In this document: piece after piece, positions 49,005 to 59,145 of the stretch | How positions within the stretch are numbered: position 1 is the stretch's first letter | How the letters are laid out: the number at the start of each line of letters is the position of its first letter | Source of the DNA: Pseudoalteromonas prydzensis | Lineage (GTDB): Bacteria; Pseudomonadota; Gammaproteobacteria; Enterobacterales; Alteromonadaceae | NCBI RefSeq assembly: GCF_001661495.1 | Contig: NZ_BDDT01000003.1 | Coordinates: 397,507-461,506 of the forward strand | Length of the DNA stretch: 64,000 nucleotides | Direction: 5' to 3' | Position numbers and translations under genes: made by a program | The notes under the pieces: model-generated | What the model saw: the letters and a program-made list of their open reading frames with translations, nothing else | The model's database searches: none | What the model was told of the DNA's origin: nothing

Positions 49005-49131
49005 AATAGTTAATTACCTCATTTATTTGTAATTATTATATAGCGTTAATTAGGGTGGGATCACTACCGACTATCTCGCTTTTCACGAGCCTTACCGCAA
49101 AGCAAATGTATAGGTACTTTAATTTAGCCAC

Positions 49132-49157
49132 AAAAAAAGGAGCCATTGGCTCCTTTT
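49132..49157 (-). terminator. Terminator of the thrS-infC-rpmI-rplT operon
   Basis: AAAAGGAGCC / GGCTCCTTTT with a 3-base loop; on the minus strand a run of seven T residues follows. Confidence 0.85.
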
Positions 49158-49177
49158 CAATACTTATTTGTAAAAGC

Positions 49178-49540
49178 TTAAGCTGCCGCTAGGCCTTCTT
49201 TTGCTTTTGCAACAAGCGCTGCGAATGCAACTTGGTCATAAACAGCGATATCTGCAAGGATCTTACGATCGATTTCTACAGATGTCTTTTTAAGACCATT
49301 GATAAAACGGCTGTAAGACAGACCATTTTGACGTGAAGCAGCATTGATACGTGCGATCCATAATTGACGGAAAGTACGTTTCTTCGCGCGACGGTCACGG
49401 TAAGCGTATTGACCCGCTTTAGTAACAGCCTGGAAAGCTACGCGGTAAACACGTGAACGTGCTCCGTAGTAACCTTTTGCTTGTTTTAAAACTTTTTTGT
49501 GACGTGCACGTGCGACAACGCCGCGTTTAACTCTTGCCAT
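49178..49540 (-). CDS. rplT: 50S ribosomal protein L20
   Basis: 120 residues. [30 protein letters not shown] and [18 protein letters not shown] are diagnostic. L20 binds 23S rRNA domain II early in 50S assembly and, in E. coli, represses translation of the rpmI-rplT mRNA. Lies 15 bp after rpmI. Confidence 0.97.
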   Translation of the reverse strand: MARVKRGVVARARHKKVLKQAKGYYGARSRVYRVAFQAVTKAGQYAYRDRRAKKRTFRQLWIARINAASRQNGLSYSRFINGLKKTSVEIDRKILADIAVYDQVAFAALVAKAKEGLAAA

Positions 49541-49555
49541 TTCTAAAAACCCCTA

Positions 49556-49756
49556 TTAAGCGAATGGTAACATACGTGAAACTAGACCATGGTCATTTTT
49601 ATGAACCATCATCTTAGGACGTAGGTGTAACTTACGCTTAGAAGTTTTCTTAGTCAGAATGTGACGAAGATGCGCTTGTTTACGCTTGAAACCGCCAGAA
49701 GCAGTTTTCTTGAAACGCTTAGCCGCGCCTCTGTGACTTTTTAGCTTATAAGCCAT
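49556..49756 (-). CDS. rpmI: 50S ribosomal protein L35
   Basis: 66 residues. [36 protein letters not shown] matches L35 throughout. Between infC and rplT, the universal order. Confidence 0.97.
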
Positions 49757-49964
49757 TGCAATAACTCCAAATGTATTGCTTTAAAATTAGTAAGCAGGCG
49801 TGAGATATATTGCTATAGCTCCACTTTTAGGCCTAACTTACTGCCATAGTCCGGTGAAAACCCAACATAAATGCTGCAGTTTTACTTTAATACCGGTTAG
49901 CACAGGTGAATACTTGCGTATTACTTGGTGACCTGAGCTAAATTCGGTGCGCATCTTAACCTGT
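49757..49964 (-). promoter_or_regulatory. rpmI leader, possible L20-binding control region
   Basis: 208 bases between infC and rpmI with no gene. The corresponding E. coli region folds into a pseudoknot bound by L20. The fold was not tested here; assigned by position only. Confidence 0.35.
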
Positions 49965-50513
49965 TTATTGCTTTTTAGCAACAGGCGCCATCATCATAAC
50001 CATTTGACGGCCTTCAACACGATTTGGGAAAGACTCAACAACTGCAAGTTCTTCTAAATCGCCTTTGATACGGTTTAATAATTCGATACCAATTTCTTGG
50101 TGGGCCATTTCACGACCACGGAAGCGGATGGTAATCTTAGCTTTATCGCCACCTTCTAAGAACTTACGTAAGTTGCGAAGCTTAACCTGATAATCACCTT
50201 CATCCGTGCCAGGACGGAATTTGATTTCTTTTATCTGGATTTGCTTTTGCTTCTTCTTCTGCTCTTTTAGTTCTTTGCTTTTTTCAAAGATGAACTTACC
50301 GTAGTCCATGATTCTACAAACAGGCGGCTCAGCATTTGGGCTAATCTCTACTAGATCAACACCAGCGGCATCAGCCATAGTTTGCGCGTCTTTTAATGAC
50401 TGAATTCCAGCTTGCTCGCCGTCAATGTCAATTAAGCGAACTTCTTGAGCTGTAATTTCTTCGTTAATACGATTTTTTTGGGCTGTTTGTTGCCCTTTCT
50501 TGCCGCCTCTAAT
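49965..50513 (-). CDS. infC: Translation initiation factor IF-3 (ATT start)
   Basis: 182 residues if started at ATT 50513 ([20 protein letters not shown]), which has GGAGG eight bases upstream. This corresponds to the well-known non-canonical AUU start of E. coli infC, which lets IF-3 repress its own translation. The longer in-frame TTG at 50528 is part of the ribosome-binding site itself. [23 protein letters not shown] and [21 protein letters not shown] are conserved. IF-3 checks the initiator tRNA and keeps subunits apart. Confidence 0.95.
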   Translation of the reverse strand: MRGGKKGQQTAQKNRINEEITAQEVRLIDIDGEQAGIQSLKDAQTMADAAGVDLVEISPNAEPPVCRIMDYGKFIFEKSKELKEQKKKQKQIQIKEIKFRPGTDEGDYQVKLRNLRKFLEGGDKAKITIRFRGREMAHQEIGIELLNRIKGDLEELAVVESFPNRVEGRQMVMMMAPVAKKQ

Positions 50514-50587
50514 GGTACGTTCCTCCAAGAATATCTAATAATAAGCGTGTAGTTAGCAATTAAATGTATGCCCTACACGCTGGATTT

Positions 50588-52498
50588 TTATAGTCGATTT
50601 TTAATTTCATCGCTAATTTTAGCGACAAAGTCATCAACATTAAATTTGCCCAGATCTTCACCTGTGCGGGTACGTACTGCTACTTCTTGTTGTTCGACTT
50701 CTTTGTCGCCAACAACCAGTAAATATGGGATACGTTTTAATGTATGTTCACGGATTTTAAAGCCAATCTTCTCATTTCTCAAGTCAGCAGCGGCTCTAAT
50801 TCCAAGTTTATTTAATTTTTGTACAATTTCTTGCACATAATCAGCTTGTTTATCAGTGATATTCATAATCACTACTTGCTTAGGCGCAAGCCACGTTGGG
50901 AATAAACCGGCATACTCTTCAGTTAAAATACCAATAAAGCGTTCAATCGAACCTAAAATTGCACGGTGGATCATAACAGGTGTGCGACGTTCGTTGTTTT
51001 CAGCAACATAAGTTGCTCCTAAACGCCCAGGTAATGCAAAATCTAGTTGCACTGTACCACACTGCCACGCTCTGTCTAAGCAATCGTACAAAGTAAATTC
51101 AATTTTTGGACCGTAGAAGGCACCTTCACCCGGTAAATAGTCAAATTCGATGTTATTTGCTTTAAGTGCTTCAGCAAGCGCAAGCTCTGCTTTGTCCCAC
51201 ATTTCGTCTTCGCCAATGCGTTGTTCTGGGCGAGTCGACAACTTAACAACAATTTTTTCAAAACCGAACGTTTCATAAGTATCATAGACCATTTGAATAC
51301 AGGCTGATACTTCGGCCATGATTTGCTCTTCAGTACAGAAGATATGCGCGTCATCTTGCGTAAAGCCACGAACACGCATTAAGCCATGTAATGCACCTGA
51401 GGGCTCATTACGGTGACAACAACCAAATTCAGCCATACGCAGCGGTAAATCACGGTATGATTTTAAACCTTGGTTAAAGATCTGTACGTGACCTGGGCAG
51501 TTCATTGGTTTGATTGCGTATTCACGCTTTTCAGACTCAGTGGTAAACATGGCCTCTGAATATTTTTCCCAGTGACCTGATTTTTCCCATAACGAACGGT
51601 CCATCATCATTGGACCTTTAACTTCTTCGTATTGGTATTCACGCAGTTTTTCACGTACGAATTCTTCTAATTCGCGGTAAATGCTCCAACCATCGTTATG
51701 CCAAAACACCATACCTGGTGCTTCTTCTTGCCAATGCCATAAGTCGAGTGCTTTACCAATACGACGGTGATCGCGCTTTTCAGCCTCTTCAAGGCGTTGT
51801 AAATACGCTTTAAGCTGTTTTTTATCGCCCCATGCAGTGCCATAAATACGTTGCAACATTTTATTTTCTGAATCACCACGCCAGTAAGCGCCCGCCACCT
51901 TCATTATTTTGAAGTGTTGGCAAAAACGCATATTTGGTACGTGCGGGCCGCGGCACATGTCGACGTATTCTTCATGATGATATAAACCTGGACGATCATC
52001 TTTGCTGATGTTTTCATCAAGGATTTCAATTTTGTATGTTTCGCCACGTGCTGCAAAAGCATCGCGGGCTTCTTGCCAGCTTACGGTTTTCTTAACCACG
52101 TCGTAGTTTGTTTTAGCAAGCTGCAGCATACGTTTTTCAATGGCTTCTAAGTCATCTTGACTTAATGAGTGTTCCATATCGATATCATAGTAAAAGCCGT
52201 TATCGATGGTAGGACCAATTGCCATTTTTGCTTCAGGGAACAATTGCTTAACTGCATGACCAATCAAGTGAGCACATGAGTGACGAATGATTTCAAGGCC
52301 ATCATCATCTTTTGCGGTAATGATTTCAAGGCGAGAATCGTCTGTAATTAAGTCACAGGCATCAACACGGGTGCCGTTAACACGACCAGCTATGGTTGCT
52401 TTGGCAAGGCCTGGGCCAATATCGTTGGCTACATCTAGAGTGCTTACTGGGTTTTCAAAACTACGCTGACTGCCGTCAGGGAGAGTAATAACTGGCAT
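50588..52498 (-). CDS. thrS: Threonyl-tRNA synthetase
   Basis: 636 residues. The TGS domain ([24 protein letters not shown]) is followed by the editing domain with [24 protein letters not shown], the class II core ([41 protein letters not shown]) and the C-terminal anticodon domain. It charges tRNA-Thr. First gene of thrS-infC-rpmI-rplT. The 258 bases upstream (52499-52756) show no clear operator. Confidence 0.97.
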   Translation of the reverse strand: MPVITLPDGSQRSFENPVSTLDVANDIGPGLAKATIAGRVNGTRVDACDLITDDSRLEIITAKDDDGLEIIRHSCAHLIGHAVKQLFPEAKMAIGPTIDNGFYYDIDMEHSLSQDDLEAIEKRMLQLAKTNYDVVKKTVSWQEARDAFAARGETYKIEILDENISKDDRPGLYHHEEYVDMCRGPHVPNMRFCQHFKIMKVAGAYWRGDSENKMLQRIYGTAWGDKKQLKAYLQRLEEAEKRDHRRIGKALDLWHWQEEAPGMVFWHNDGWSIYRELEEFVREKLREYQYEEVKGPMMMDRSLWEKSGHWEKYSEAMFTTESEKREYAIKPMNCPGHVQIFNQGLKSYRDLPLRMAEFGCCHRNEPSGALHGLMRVRGFTQDDAHIFCTEEQIMAEVSACIQMVYDTYETFGFEKIVVKLSTRPEQRIGEDEMWDKAELALAEALKANNIEFDYLPGEGAFYGPKIEFTLYDCLDRAWQCGTVQLDFALPGRLGATYVAENNERRTPVMIHRAILGSIERFIGILTEEYAGLFPTWLAPKQVVIMNITDKQADYVQEIVQKLNKLGIRAAADLRNEKIGFKIREHTLKRIPYLLVVGDKEVEQQEVAVRTRTGEDLGKFNVDDFVAKISDEIKNRL

Positions 52499-52756
52499 TA
52501 TAAATCCTTACTACAGTGGTGACGCCTACAATGCATCACATGTATTTATTAAAGTAAAATGAGTAACTCGACAACGCTTTTACGAATAAGCATTGTTAAT
52601 TTTAACCGTATTTGGTTAATGCGTTTGTTGAGTCTTACCAAACACAAGCGGTTATTGTCGCGTTTGAAGCCACTAAATACAAGTATTTAGCCAGACAAAT
52701 TGACAAATAACCGCTGCATTTCATACTTAATGCAATTTCAGCTGTTGGATCATCGA

Positions 52757-53797
52757 ATGTCTGCTTTCAAAAGTATCCGTTTTGCCACCTTAAATTTACT
52801 TAATTATGCAGCGCCGCCTTATTCGTTTTATCAATTGCACGAACGTTACAATGCAACACAGTGGCGGCAAAAACAGCAGTTTATTGCACGCTTCCTGCAG
52901 CAAAGCCAAGCGACCGTTGTGGCATTTCAAGAAGTATTTAGCCCTAAACAACTCGAGGTAGTCTGTAAAGAACAAGGCTATGACTATTTTGCAACTGTGG
53001 CCAGCCCGCGCAGTGACAACCTCTACCCGCAGGTATTATTTAATCCAGTGGTCGCTATTGCTGCAAAAATTCCTTTTCAACACTGCCATGAATTAACCCC
53101 TTGCCCTGAGTTACTTGAGTATTTAAATAATCAAAATGAGTTTAAATTTAACCGCACGCCAATTAAGTGCCACTTTGATGTACCTGGCTTTGGTGAGTTA
53201 GCCTGTTATGTGGTGCATTTTAAATCACAACGAGTGCATTCAATGGCGCATATGTTAAACATTCATAATTTAGACGATCCGTTACTTAATTTACTACAGC
53301 AAACGGTTGGCATGATGCAATCGCAAATATCACGTTCACTCGAAGCCTCAATCGTTTACTACGATGCACTAAAAACCCAGCGCGAGAAAAATTGCGCCAC
53401 CTTAGTGATGGGGGATTTTAACGACAATATACAAAGCCCGGCATTATCATTTATGACCCAAGGATTTCACCCTACTCGATGCGAACCCTGCTTAGAGCTT
53501 GAACAACCCATCGTTGGGCTCACTGACGCGTTTGAATTAAGTAGCGAGGCTATCGCAGGTAAAATAAAACCCGTGACTCATTATTACAAGGGCCGTGGCA
53601 ATGTTTTAGATTATATTTTAGTCTCCGGCCACTTTAATACTAAGTGTGTGTTATCGCGAGTACAGTCTTTACGCTATTTAAGTTTCGACAGTCATTTAAA
53701 TCCTGAGCAAATAGATGAAGATATTTGCGTCAGCGATCACAGTGCTATTGGCATTGAAATCGCTTTTAATGGCAACGACGCTCGCATCTTGAGGTGA
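52757..53797 (+). CDS. Endonuclease/exonuclease/phosphatase family protein
   Basis: 346 residues from ATG 52757 (MSAFKSIRFATLNLLNYAAPP); an alternative start at 52700 adds 19 residues. RFATLNLLN, VVAFQEVFSP (metal Glu), LVMGDFNDNIQ and SDHSAIGIEI (catalytic His) are the DNase I-like fold motifs in order. No signal peptide is evident. It cleaves phosphodiesters, but whether of DNA, RNA or a small molecule cannot be read from sequence. Confidence 0.83.
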   Translation: MSAFKSIRFATLNLLNYAAPPYSFYQLHERYNATQWRQKQQFIARFLQQSQATVVAFQEVFSPKQLEVVCKEQGYDYFATVASPRSDNLYPQVLFNPVVAIAAKIPFQHCHELTPCPELLEYLNNQNEFKFNRTPIKCHFDVPGFGELACYVVHFKSQRVHSMAHMLNIHNLDDPLLNLLQQTVGMMQSQISRSLEASIVYYDALKTQREKNCATLVMGDFNDNIQSPALSFMTQGFHPTRCEPCLELEQPIVGLTDAFELSSEAIAGKIKPVTHYYKGRGNVLDYILVSGHFNTKCVLSRVQSLRYLSFDSHLNPEQIDEDICVSDHSAIGIEIAFNGNDARILR

Positions 53798-53832
53798 CTT
53801 GGGTATAATGTAACAAACTAGTTATTTAGAGA

Positions 53833-54285
53833 ATGACAATGAGAACATGCGGTGTAGAAATTACCGGTAGTGACGTACTACTGTGTATTTTAACAAAAGA
53901 CAAAGACGTATTTGATATACGCGATATTCGCCAAACTCGCTTTACCTTAGGTAACGGCAATGACACAGAAGTAATGCGTAAATTCCAATTTGATTTTGCA
54001 AAATTAATGCAAGATTACCAAATTGATTCTGTCGCTATTCGTCAACGTGCACCAAAAGGTAAGTTTGCCGGCAGTGCAAATGGTTTTAAGATGGAAACAG
54101 CGATTCAATTAATTAAAGAGCTCGACGTACACTTGTTTACAGTGACTGAAGTTAAAGAGCAATTAAAGCGTAATCCAATTCCTATCGATTTTGCAGAAAC
54201 TGGACTGAAAAAGTACCAAGAAAATGCATTTGTTAACGCTTATGTGTATTTGATGAAAAAAACCTACCGCAGTGAAGAGCTTTAA
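53833..54285 (+). CDS. DUF3010 family protein
   Basis: 150 residues; ATG 53839 (MRTCGVEITGSDVLLCILTK) is an equally good start. CGVEI...D and IRQRAPKGKFAGSANGFKMETAIQLI suggest an RNase H-like fold, as noted for the DUF3010 family, whose function is unknown. It follows the EEP gene closely on the same strand and ends before a terminator. Confidence 0.75.
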   Translation: MTMRTCGVEITGSDVLLCILTKDKDVFDIRDIRQTRFTLGNGNDTEVMRKFQFDFAKLMQDYQIDSVAIRQRAPKGKFAGSANGFKMETAIQLIKELDVHLFTVTEVKEQLKRNPIPIDFAETGLKKYQENAFVNAYVYLMKKTYRSEEL

Positions 54286-54317
54286 TTTTTAATTAACCTC
54301 TATCTCGCACTGAGCGT

Positions 54318-54367
54318 AACGCTAGTAAGTATTGCAACCATGTTTGCAGTTACTGCTAGCGTTTTTT
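54318..54367 (+). terminator. Terminator after the DUF3010 gene
   Basis: AACGCTAG / CTAGCGTT outer stem, extended inside by GTAA/TTAC with a small bulge, and six T residues. Confidence 0.7.
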
Positions 54368-54483
54368 ATTGCCTAAAATTCTTGATTTTTATTGCTACAT
54401 TGGTCGTATAGCACTTTTCTTTGTCGACAATCTATGCTTTTCTAACAATGTAAACTCTCACAACATTGATACGGAGAACAATG

Positions 54484-56229
54484 ATGCAAGTAGAACAGAT
54501 TGAAGCGACTGTAAGCAACATAGATAATGCAGTCAATAATCCCACAAAACTATTAAAAAGCTACTATCAGGGGGCGCATAGCCCTGCATTGATCAATAAA
54601 ACCATTGGCAATTACCTAGATAGCATTGTCGACAATAACCCAGATCATCCAGCAATAGTCGTTCATCATCAAAACATCCGCTTAAGTTATAAACAGTATC
54701 AACAGCAAATCAACCAGCTCGCAATGGGATTGCTCGCTTTAGGGGTAAAACCAGGCGATCGGGTCGGTATTTGGTCTCCTAATAACCTTGAGTGGTCCTT
54801 AACGCAATTTGCAACGGCTAAGATTGGGGCCATTATGGTCTGTATTAACCCAGCCTACCGCCCTAATGAATTACAATATGCACTTAACTCAGTACAATGC
54901 TCCACGCTCATTACCGCCTCAAGTTTTAAAGCCAGTAATTACTTGGCAATGTTAAATGAGTTACTGCCAGAACTTGCCACCGCAACAGCAGGCCAGCTCA
55001 AGGCAAAAAACTTACCCGATCTGAAGAATATTATTCGTATTGGTGATGACCCCGCAGCAGGCATGTTTAGTTTTAAACACGTTATGGCACTGCCCAATGA
55101 TGCAACACAACAAACGCTCAATACCATTGCTGCAACCTTACAACCTGATCAAGATATCAATATCCAGTTTACGTCCGGCACAACAGGTAATCCAAAAGGG
55201 GCGACTTTAACCCATCGCAACATTTTAAATAATGGTTTTTTAATGGCGAATGCAATGAAATTAACTGCTGCTGATAAATTGTGTATCCCCGTTCCTTTAT
55301 ATCATTGCTTTGGCATGGTACTTGGAAACCTTGTGTGTATCAGTAAAGGCGCCACTGCGGTATTCCCCGGCGAATCGTTTGATCCTACAACCACCTTAGA
55401 AGTGGTTGAGCAAGAGCGCTGCACCGCACTTCATGGCGTACCGACGATGTTTATTGCAGAGCTTGAACTAAAAGATTTTTCCCGTTTTGATTTATCAAGT
55501 TTGCGCACCGGCATAATGGCAGGATCGACATGCCCTGAGCAAGTGATGCGAAAAGTACACACACTAATGCATATGCAAGAGGTCGTGATTGGCTATGGTC
55601 AAACAGAATGCAGCCCTATTAATAATGTCACGGAAATTGATTCGCCCATCGAGAAACAAGTCACCACGGTTGGTCGTGCCCTTGCCCATACAGAAGTAAA
55701 AATTATTGATGAATTGGGAAATATTCAAAAAATTGGCCTACCTGGTGAAGTGTGTAGCCGTGGCGCTGGTATTATGCGCTGCTATTGGAATGATGAAGAA
55801 AAAACCGCCGCAACGATAGATAAAGATGGCTGGCTGCATTCGGGTGATTTAGGGGTAATGGATGAGCAAGGCTTTGTTGCCATTGTTGGAAGGATCAAAG
55901 ATATGATCATCCGCGGTGGCGAAAACATCTACCCGCGAGAAATTGAAGAAGTACTCTACACTTATCCTGGCGTGCAAGATGCCGCTATTTTTGGTATTAA
56001 TGATGAAAAATACGGTGAAGAAGTCTGTGCCTGGGTGCAACCCAAAGAAGATGCTGTATTAACCGAGCAAGAAATTCGTGCTTTCTTGAAAGATAAACTC
56101 GCCTATTTTAAAGTACCGAAACACATACGGTTTGTTGAGCAGTACCCGATGACAGTAACGGGCAAACTACAAAAATTTAAAATGCGTGAACAAATGCAAG
56201 CTGAAATAAAAGAAGCCGCGTTTTCTTAA
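54484..56229 (+). CDS. Acyl-CoA synthetase (AMP-binding family)
   Basis: 581 residues from ATG 54484, with GGAG seven bases upstream (ATG 54481 is equally possible). FTSGTTGNPKGATLTHRN (P-loop, about residue 229), VIGYGQTECSP, LHSGDLGVMDEQGFVAIVGRIKDMIIRGGENIYPREIEE and catalytic Lys in MTVTGKLQKFKM are all present. It activates a carboxylic acid to its acyl-CoA via an acyl-adenylate. Medium/long-chain fatty acids are likely from overall similarity to FadK/FadD3-like enzymes, but the chain length is not certain. Confidence 0.88.
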   Translation: MQVEQIEATVSNIDNAVNNPTKLLKSYYQGAHSPALINKTIGNYLDSIVDNNPDHPAIVVHHQNIRLSYKQYQQQINQLAMGLLALGVKPGDRVGIWSPNNLEWSLTQFATAKIGAIMVCINPAYRPNELQYALNSVQCSTLITASSFKASNYLAMLNELLPELATATAGQLKAKNLPDLKNIIRIGDDPAAGMFSFKHVMALPNDATQQTLNTIAATLQPDQDINIQFTSGTTGNPKGATLTHRNILNNGFLMANAMKLTAADKLCIPVPLYHCFGMVLGNLVCISKGATAVFPGESFDPTTTLEVVEQERCTALHGVPTMFIAELELKDFSRFDLSSLRTGIMAGSTCPEQVMRKVHTLMHMQEVVIGYGQTECSPINNVTEIDSPIEKQVTTVGRALAHTEVKIIDELGNIQKIGLPGEVCSRGAGIMRCYWNDEEKTAATIDKDGWLHSGDLGVMDEQGFVAIVGRIKDMIIRGGENIYPREIEEVLYTYPGVQDAAIFGINDEKYGEEVCAWVQPKEDAVLTEQEIRAFLKDKLAYFKVPKHIRFVEQYPMTVTGKLQKFKMREQMQAEIKEAAFS

Positions 56230-56264
56230 CTGTCCTAATTTGTAAAAAATTTTACGACTATCGA

Positions 56265-56301
56265 GAGGTTGAGCAGCCTGTGCTCAGCCTCATTTTATTT
56301 T
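56265..56301. terminator. Terminator between the acyl-CoA synthetase and esterase genes
   Basis: GAGGTTGAGCA / TGCTCAGCCTC stem (one G-T pair) with a 5-base loop and a T-rich tail. Confidence 0.75.
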
Positions 56302-56314
56302 AAGCGCCTGCATT

Positions 56315-57157
56315 TTACTCAGCGGCGGGTAGCATGTGACTCGTTAAAAACAAAAATTGATAAGGGATCACTTTTTGCCAATAGTGCCAATCATGGGCCC
56401 CTGGACGCTCAACATAATCATGGCGTATTCGCTGTGACAATAACGCTTGGTGAAGTTCACGGTTCTGCTCAATAAAAAAATCTTCAACACCAATATCCAA
56501 CATAATAGGCAGGCTATCAGCGGTTTTCTTCCACTGAGTGTTCCCTGCTGCCAGTTTATGTAAATTATTAATGATAGCTGCGTTATCCCAGCGCTGTGGG
56601 TATTGGCTATATTCACCCAATACTTTCGCAATACCAAACTCAGCAGCAAAGGGGCGTAAATCCACACCACCAGACATAGACGTCACAGCGGCAAATACCT
56701 GTTGATTATTTATAGCAACGTTCAATGCACCATACCCTCCCATTGACAAGCCAGTGATCCCCCGCCCCACTTTAGACCGATTGGTCGAATAGGTATTATC
56801 AATATAATTTACTACATCTTCTGCTATGTAAGTTTCATATTGGGAATCGTTAAGCACTGGCGAATTTAAATACCAAGCGCCGTAGTTACCATCAGGGTTC
56901 ACAACTATCACATCATACTGATCAGCTAATTGCGCTATATTGGTTAACTTAGTCCAATCTGTATGGTTACCGCTAAAACCATGTAATACATAGATCACAT
57001 TGTAACGTTTATTGGTTGAATAGTTATCCGGCAGTACCACAGTGATTGGCTGTGCTATCTTGGTTTTTTGCCCTACAAAAGTGTTGCTCTTAACTTCAAA
57101 TGCAACAGCGTTGCTACTAAGCACAAGGCTAAAAATGATTACAACGAGATGTTTCAT
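56315..57157 (-). CDS. Secreted esterase of the esterase-D/FrmB type
   Basis: 280 residues with a signal peptide (MKHLVVIIFSLVLSSNAVA), so probably periplasmic. VIYVLHGFSGNHTDW, then the nucleophile Ser138 in GLSMGGYGAL, Asp in DIGVEDFF and His in HDWHYWQKVIPYQ form an alpha/beta-hydrolase triad of the PF00756 esterase family. The acyl substrate is not known. It is the last ordinary gene before the cassette region. Confidence 0.85.
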   Translation of the reverse strand: MKHLVVIIFSLVLSSNAVAFEVKSNTFVGQKTKIAQPITVVLPDNYSTNKRYNVIYVLHGFSGNHTDWTKLTNIAQLADQYDVIVVNPDGNYGAWYLNSPVLNDSQYETYIAEDVVNYIDNTYSTNRSKVGRGITGLSMGGYGALNVAINNQQVFAAVTSMSGGVDLRPFAAEFGIAKVLGEYSQYPQRWDNAAIINNLHKLAAGNTQWKKTADSLPIMLDIGVEDFFIEQNRELHQALLSQRIRHDYVERPGAHDWHYWQKVIPYQFLFLTSHMLPAAE

Positions 57158-57283
57158 ATTGTTATTTTTTAATGATGTAATTGTATTTTTATCATTCCAC
57201 TGTTTTTATACGAAGTAAACAACTAATTTATCATACAATTAAAGCCAATTATAAAGACGATTAATCTCGCTGTTTCCATAGCT

Positions 57284-57709
57284 TCACCATACATTATTTG
57301 CCAGGTGCTTTTTGACGAAATCTATCCTTGCAAGATTCGCCTTTTTTCCGAACTTTGGATAAAGCTCCAACATACCCAACCATTGAGTAAGAAATTCGTT
57401 ATTTGATAGTGCTTTAGGTTTGTTTTCGCAGTATTCACGCTCGACTCTAAATAACTCAGCCTTGATTGCTCGCATTTGTTTCCAGCAGGTGTAGCACAGT
57501 TTACGCTCAATCCACATATACTCTTTTCTTACTTCATAAGCCTGTTTCTGATCTTGAGCAAGAAATACAGCCTCACTGTTACATTTGATGCAAACGTATT
57601 TAATATCTTCATAATACGCTGCGAGAAATTCGTGGCCGACAGAGCGCTTTGATTCTTGCGAGTATTCATTTCTATTTAGCGGAACTTTATTCATTGGCGT
57701 ATTAACCAT
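57284..57709 (-). CDS. Zinc-ribbon protein, probable cassette gene
   Basis: 141 residues. Two CxxC pairs about 36 residues apart (CIKCNSEAVFLAQDQ... and LCYTCWKQ) form a zinc ribbon. The region between them contains VRKEYMWIERK. The rest is helical and basic. No enzymatic motif; the role is unknown. It has the minus orientation and small size of the cassette genes to its right, but no intact attC is visible on either side. Confidence 0.65.
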   Translation of the reverse strand: MVNTPMNKVPLNRNEYSQESKRSVGHEFLAAYYEDIKYVCIKCNSEAVFLAQDQKQAYEVRKEYMWIERKLCYTCWKQMRAIKAELFRVEREYCENKPKALSNNEFLTQWLGMLELYPKFGKKANLARIDFVKKHLANNVW

Positions 57710-57775
57710 TTCGTTATGTTAAGTCGAGAGACAGTAAAGTGATACATTGAGTATCAGCTTTTACGTATATGCCTA

Positions 57776-57914
57776 TTTATGTATTGTGTTTTACGCATGC
57801 TAATATTAGCCTTCGAGTTTATCCTCATTTACTTCTCTTTCTCTGCTCTTTGTGGAAAAAATCTTTAAATGTATTTTATTCACAAAGAGGTTTAGAGACG
57901 CTGCGCTTTAGAGG
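57776..57914 (+). repeat. Hairpin repeat, copy A (partial)
   Basis: Starts at ATGTATTGTGTTTTACGCAT, continues through CCTCATTTACTTCTC and the inverted repeat CTCTTTGTG / CACAAAGAG to GACGCTGCGCTTTAGAGG. It corresponds to the right half of copies B and C; the GAGCCTGTAG end is missing. The surrounding gap (57710-58052) has no gene. Confidence 0.85.
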
Positions 57915-58052
57915 AATATAAGCAGACGAGGTAAACTAATTTGCTTACTGGATTAGAGTTGATTTGAAGTTGACCGTCACTGTATAAAAACGGTCAAAAA
58001 GAAAGAATACTAGTGTCTATTGAAATAGTTAAGGCTCATATGTGTAATTGCC

Positions 58053-58727
58053 CTAAGCCCAAGATAGATTACAAGGTAATTGATAACTACTGAACTCGAT
58101 ATGTACTACCCGCCGATGATTAGGAATAACTGATTTACTTGATGAATGTAAAAGATGTGGGCGCATTATAAGAGCATCACCTGCATTAACAGCACAAGAA
58201 AAAGGCTTTTCCGTTTTTGAGATTAAATCAATTTCATTTTGAGCTAAGATACCTGATTTATGACTACTAGGTATAACTCTTAAACACCCATTTTTTTCAT
58301 CGGTATCATCCAAGTGAATCCTGAACGCAATCATTTTATTTAATACATCAACTGGTGGTTGAACGTGATGTTTACCATCTTTAATACTCCACGCTTTCCA
58401 TTGCTCTATTTCAGCCTTTGCGTTTACGCAAATAGTCTTATCTTGATGCCATGTAACCAACCAATTGTAGCCAGGTGTTTTATCGAAGAAAATAACTCTT
58501 ACTAGATTAGCCTCAGCTTTTAATATTGATTCTGCTTTTTTTATAAGTTTTTCAGATGAGCACAATTTTTTAATTGTATGGAATTTATCGTTAGCGTTGC
58601 GAATACCAAATTTAGGGTAATCCTCAGAAAATGCTTCAACTTCAGTTTTGATCGAATCTATTTCAGGTTGAGAGATAAATTTCTCTAAAATTTCAAAACC
58701 GTTATCACAAATGTTCAAATTAGACAT
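58053..58727 (-). CDS. Phytanoyl-CoA dioxygenase (PhyH) family protein, cassette gene
   Basis: 224 residues. The Fe(II)/2-oxoglutarate facial triad can be placed: His94-x-Asp96 (TWHQDKT) and distal His194 (PHLLHSSSKS), with the 2-oxoglutarate-binding Arg in NHRRVVHIEF. FRIHLDDTDEKNGCLRVIPSSH is the family's central motif. These enzymes hydroxylate small molecules. The substrate is unknown, and it has no pathway partners nearby. It sits among attC-separated cassette genes on the minus strand and is more AT-rich than the core genes. Confidence 0.82.
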   Translation of the reverse strand: MSNLNICDNGFEILEKFISQPEIDSIKTEVEAFSEDYPKFGIRNANDKFHTIKKLCSSEKLIKKAESILKAEANLVRVIFFDKTPGYNWLVTWHQDKTICVNAKAEIEQWKAWSIKDGKHHVQPPVDVLNKMIAFRIHLDDTDEKNGCLRVIPSSHKSGILAQNEIDLISKTEKPFSCAVNAGDALIMRPHLLHSSSKSVIPNHRRVVHIEFSSYQLPCNLSWA

Positions 58728-58852
58728 ATCCCTGAAGGCAATATAGACATAATAACTCCCACACGGTGTTATCCTCCGGTTTTCGTGGGTTAGCTTAATT
58801 CAAAGCCAGAGTCATAATTAGTTTGTCAATTAACTAAACAGCAGAGGCTAAC

Positions 58853-59023
58853 ATGAATAAACATAGCATACTTTTTATCGGTCTTGATACACATAAAGAA
58901 TTCAATGAAGTCGCCTATATTGAAGATCATAGAAATGCGCAACATGTTCACCTTGGCCGATTTTCTTCTTCCAAAGTTGCAGTTCAAAAGCTTGTTAGTC
59001 AGTTTCCTAAAAGAGTAATTTAA
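58853..59023 (+). pseudogene. IS110-family transposase, N-terminal fragment
   Basis: 56 residues starting MNKHSILFIGLDTHKEFNEV, the start of the IS110 RuvC-like DEDD domain with its first Asp (Asp11). The reading frame ends after QFPKRVI, far short of the usual 300 or more residues, so only about 15 percent of the gene survives. The bases from 58740 to 58852 look like the IS left-end noncoding region. The gap 58728-59145 otherwise holds the attC remnant near its right end. Confidence 0.8.
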
Positions 59024-59049
59024 AGCCTCAAAGCTTCACATATGGGCAC

Positions 59050-59137
59050 TATTTGATGGCTATAATTTCTCGAAGTGCTAGCCAGCGAGTATGTTCCCAA
59101 TGAACAGGACGGATGAGCATAATGTGTTTGTTAGAAG
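59050..59137 (-). other. Probable attC site, partly degraded
   Basis: The right core TTTGTTAGAAG (59127-59137) is intact. The left side reads GGCTATAATTTC rather than TATAACGCC, next to the IS110 fragment, so it is probably damaged. It follows the 101-residue membrane gene in minus orientation. Confidence 0.4.
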
Positions 59138-59145
59138 TGTTATGC

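Noticed and set aside
57710..57722. CGTTATG at the 5' side of the 57284 gene as an attC core
   Set aside because: It is in the wrong orientation for the minus-strand array and has no partner core.
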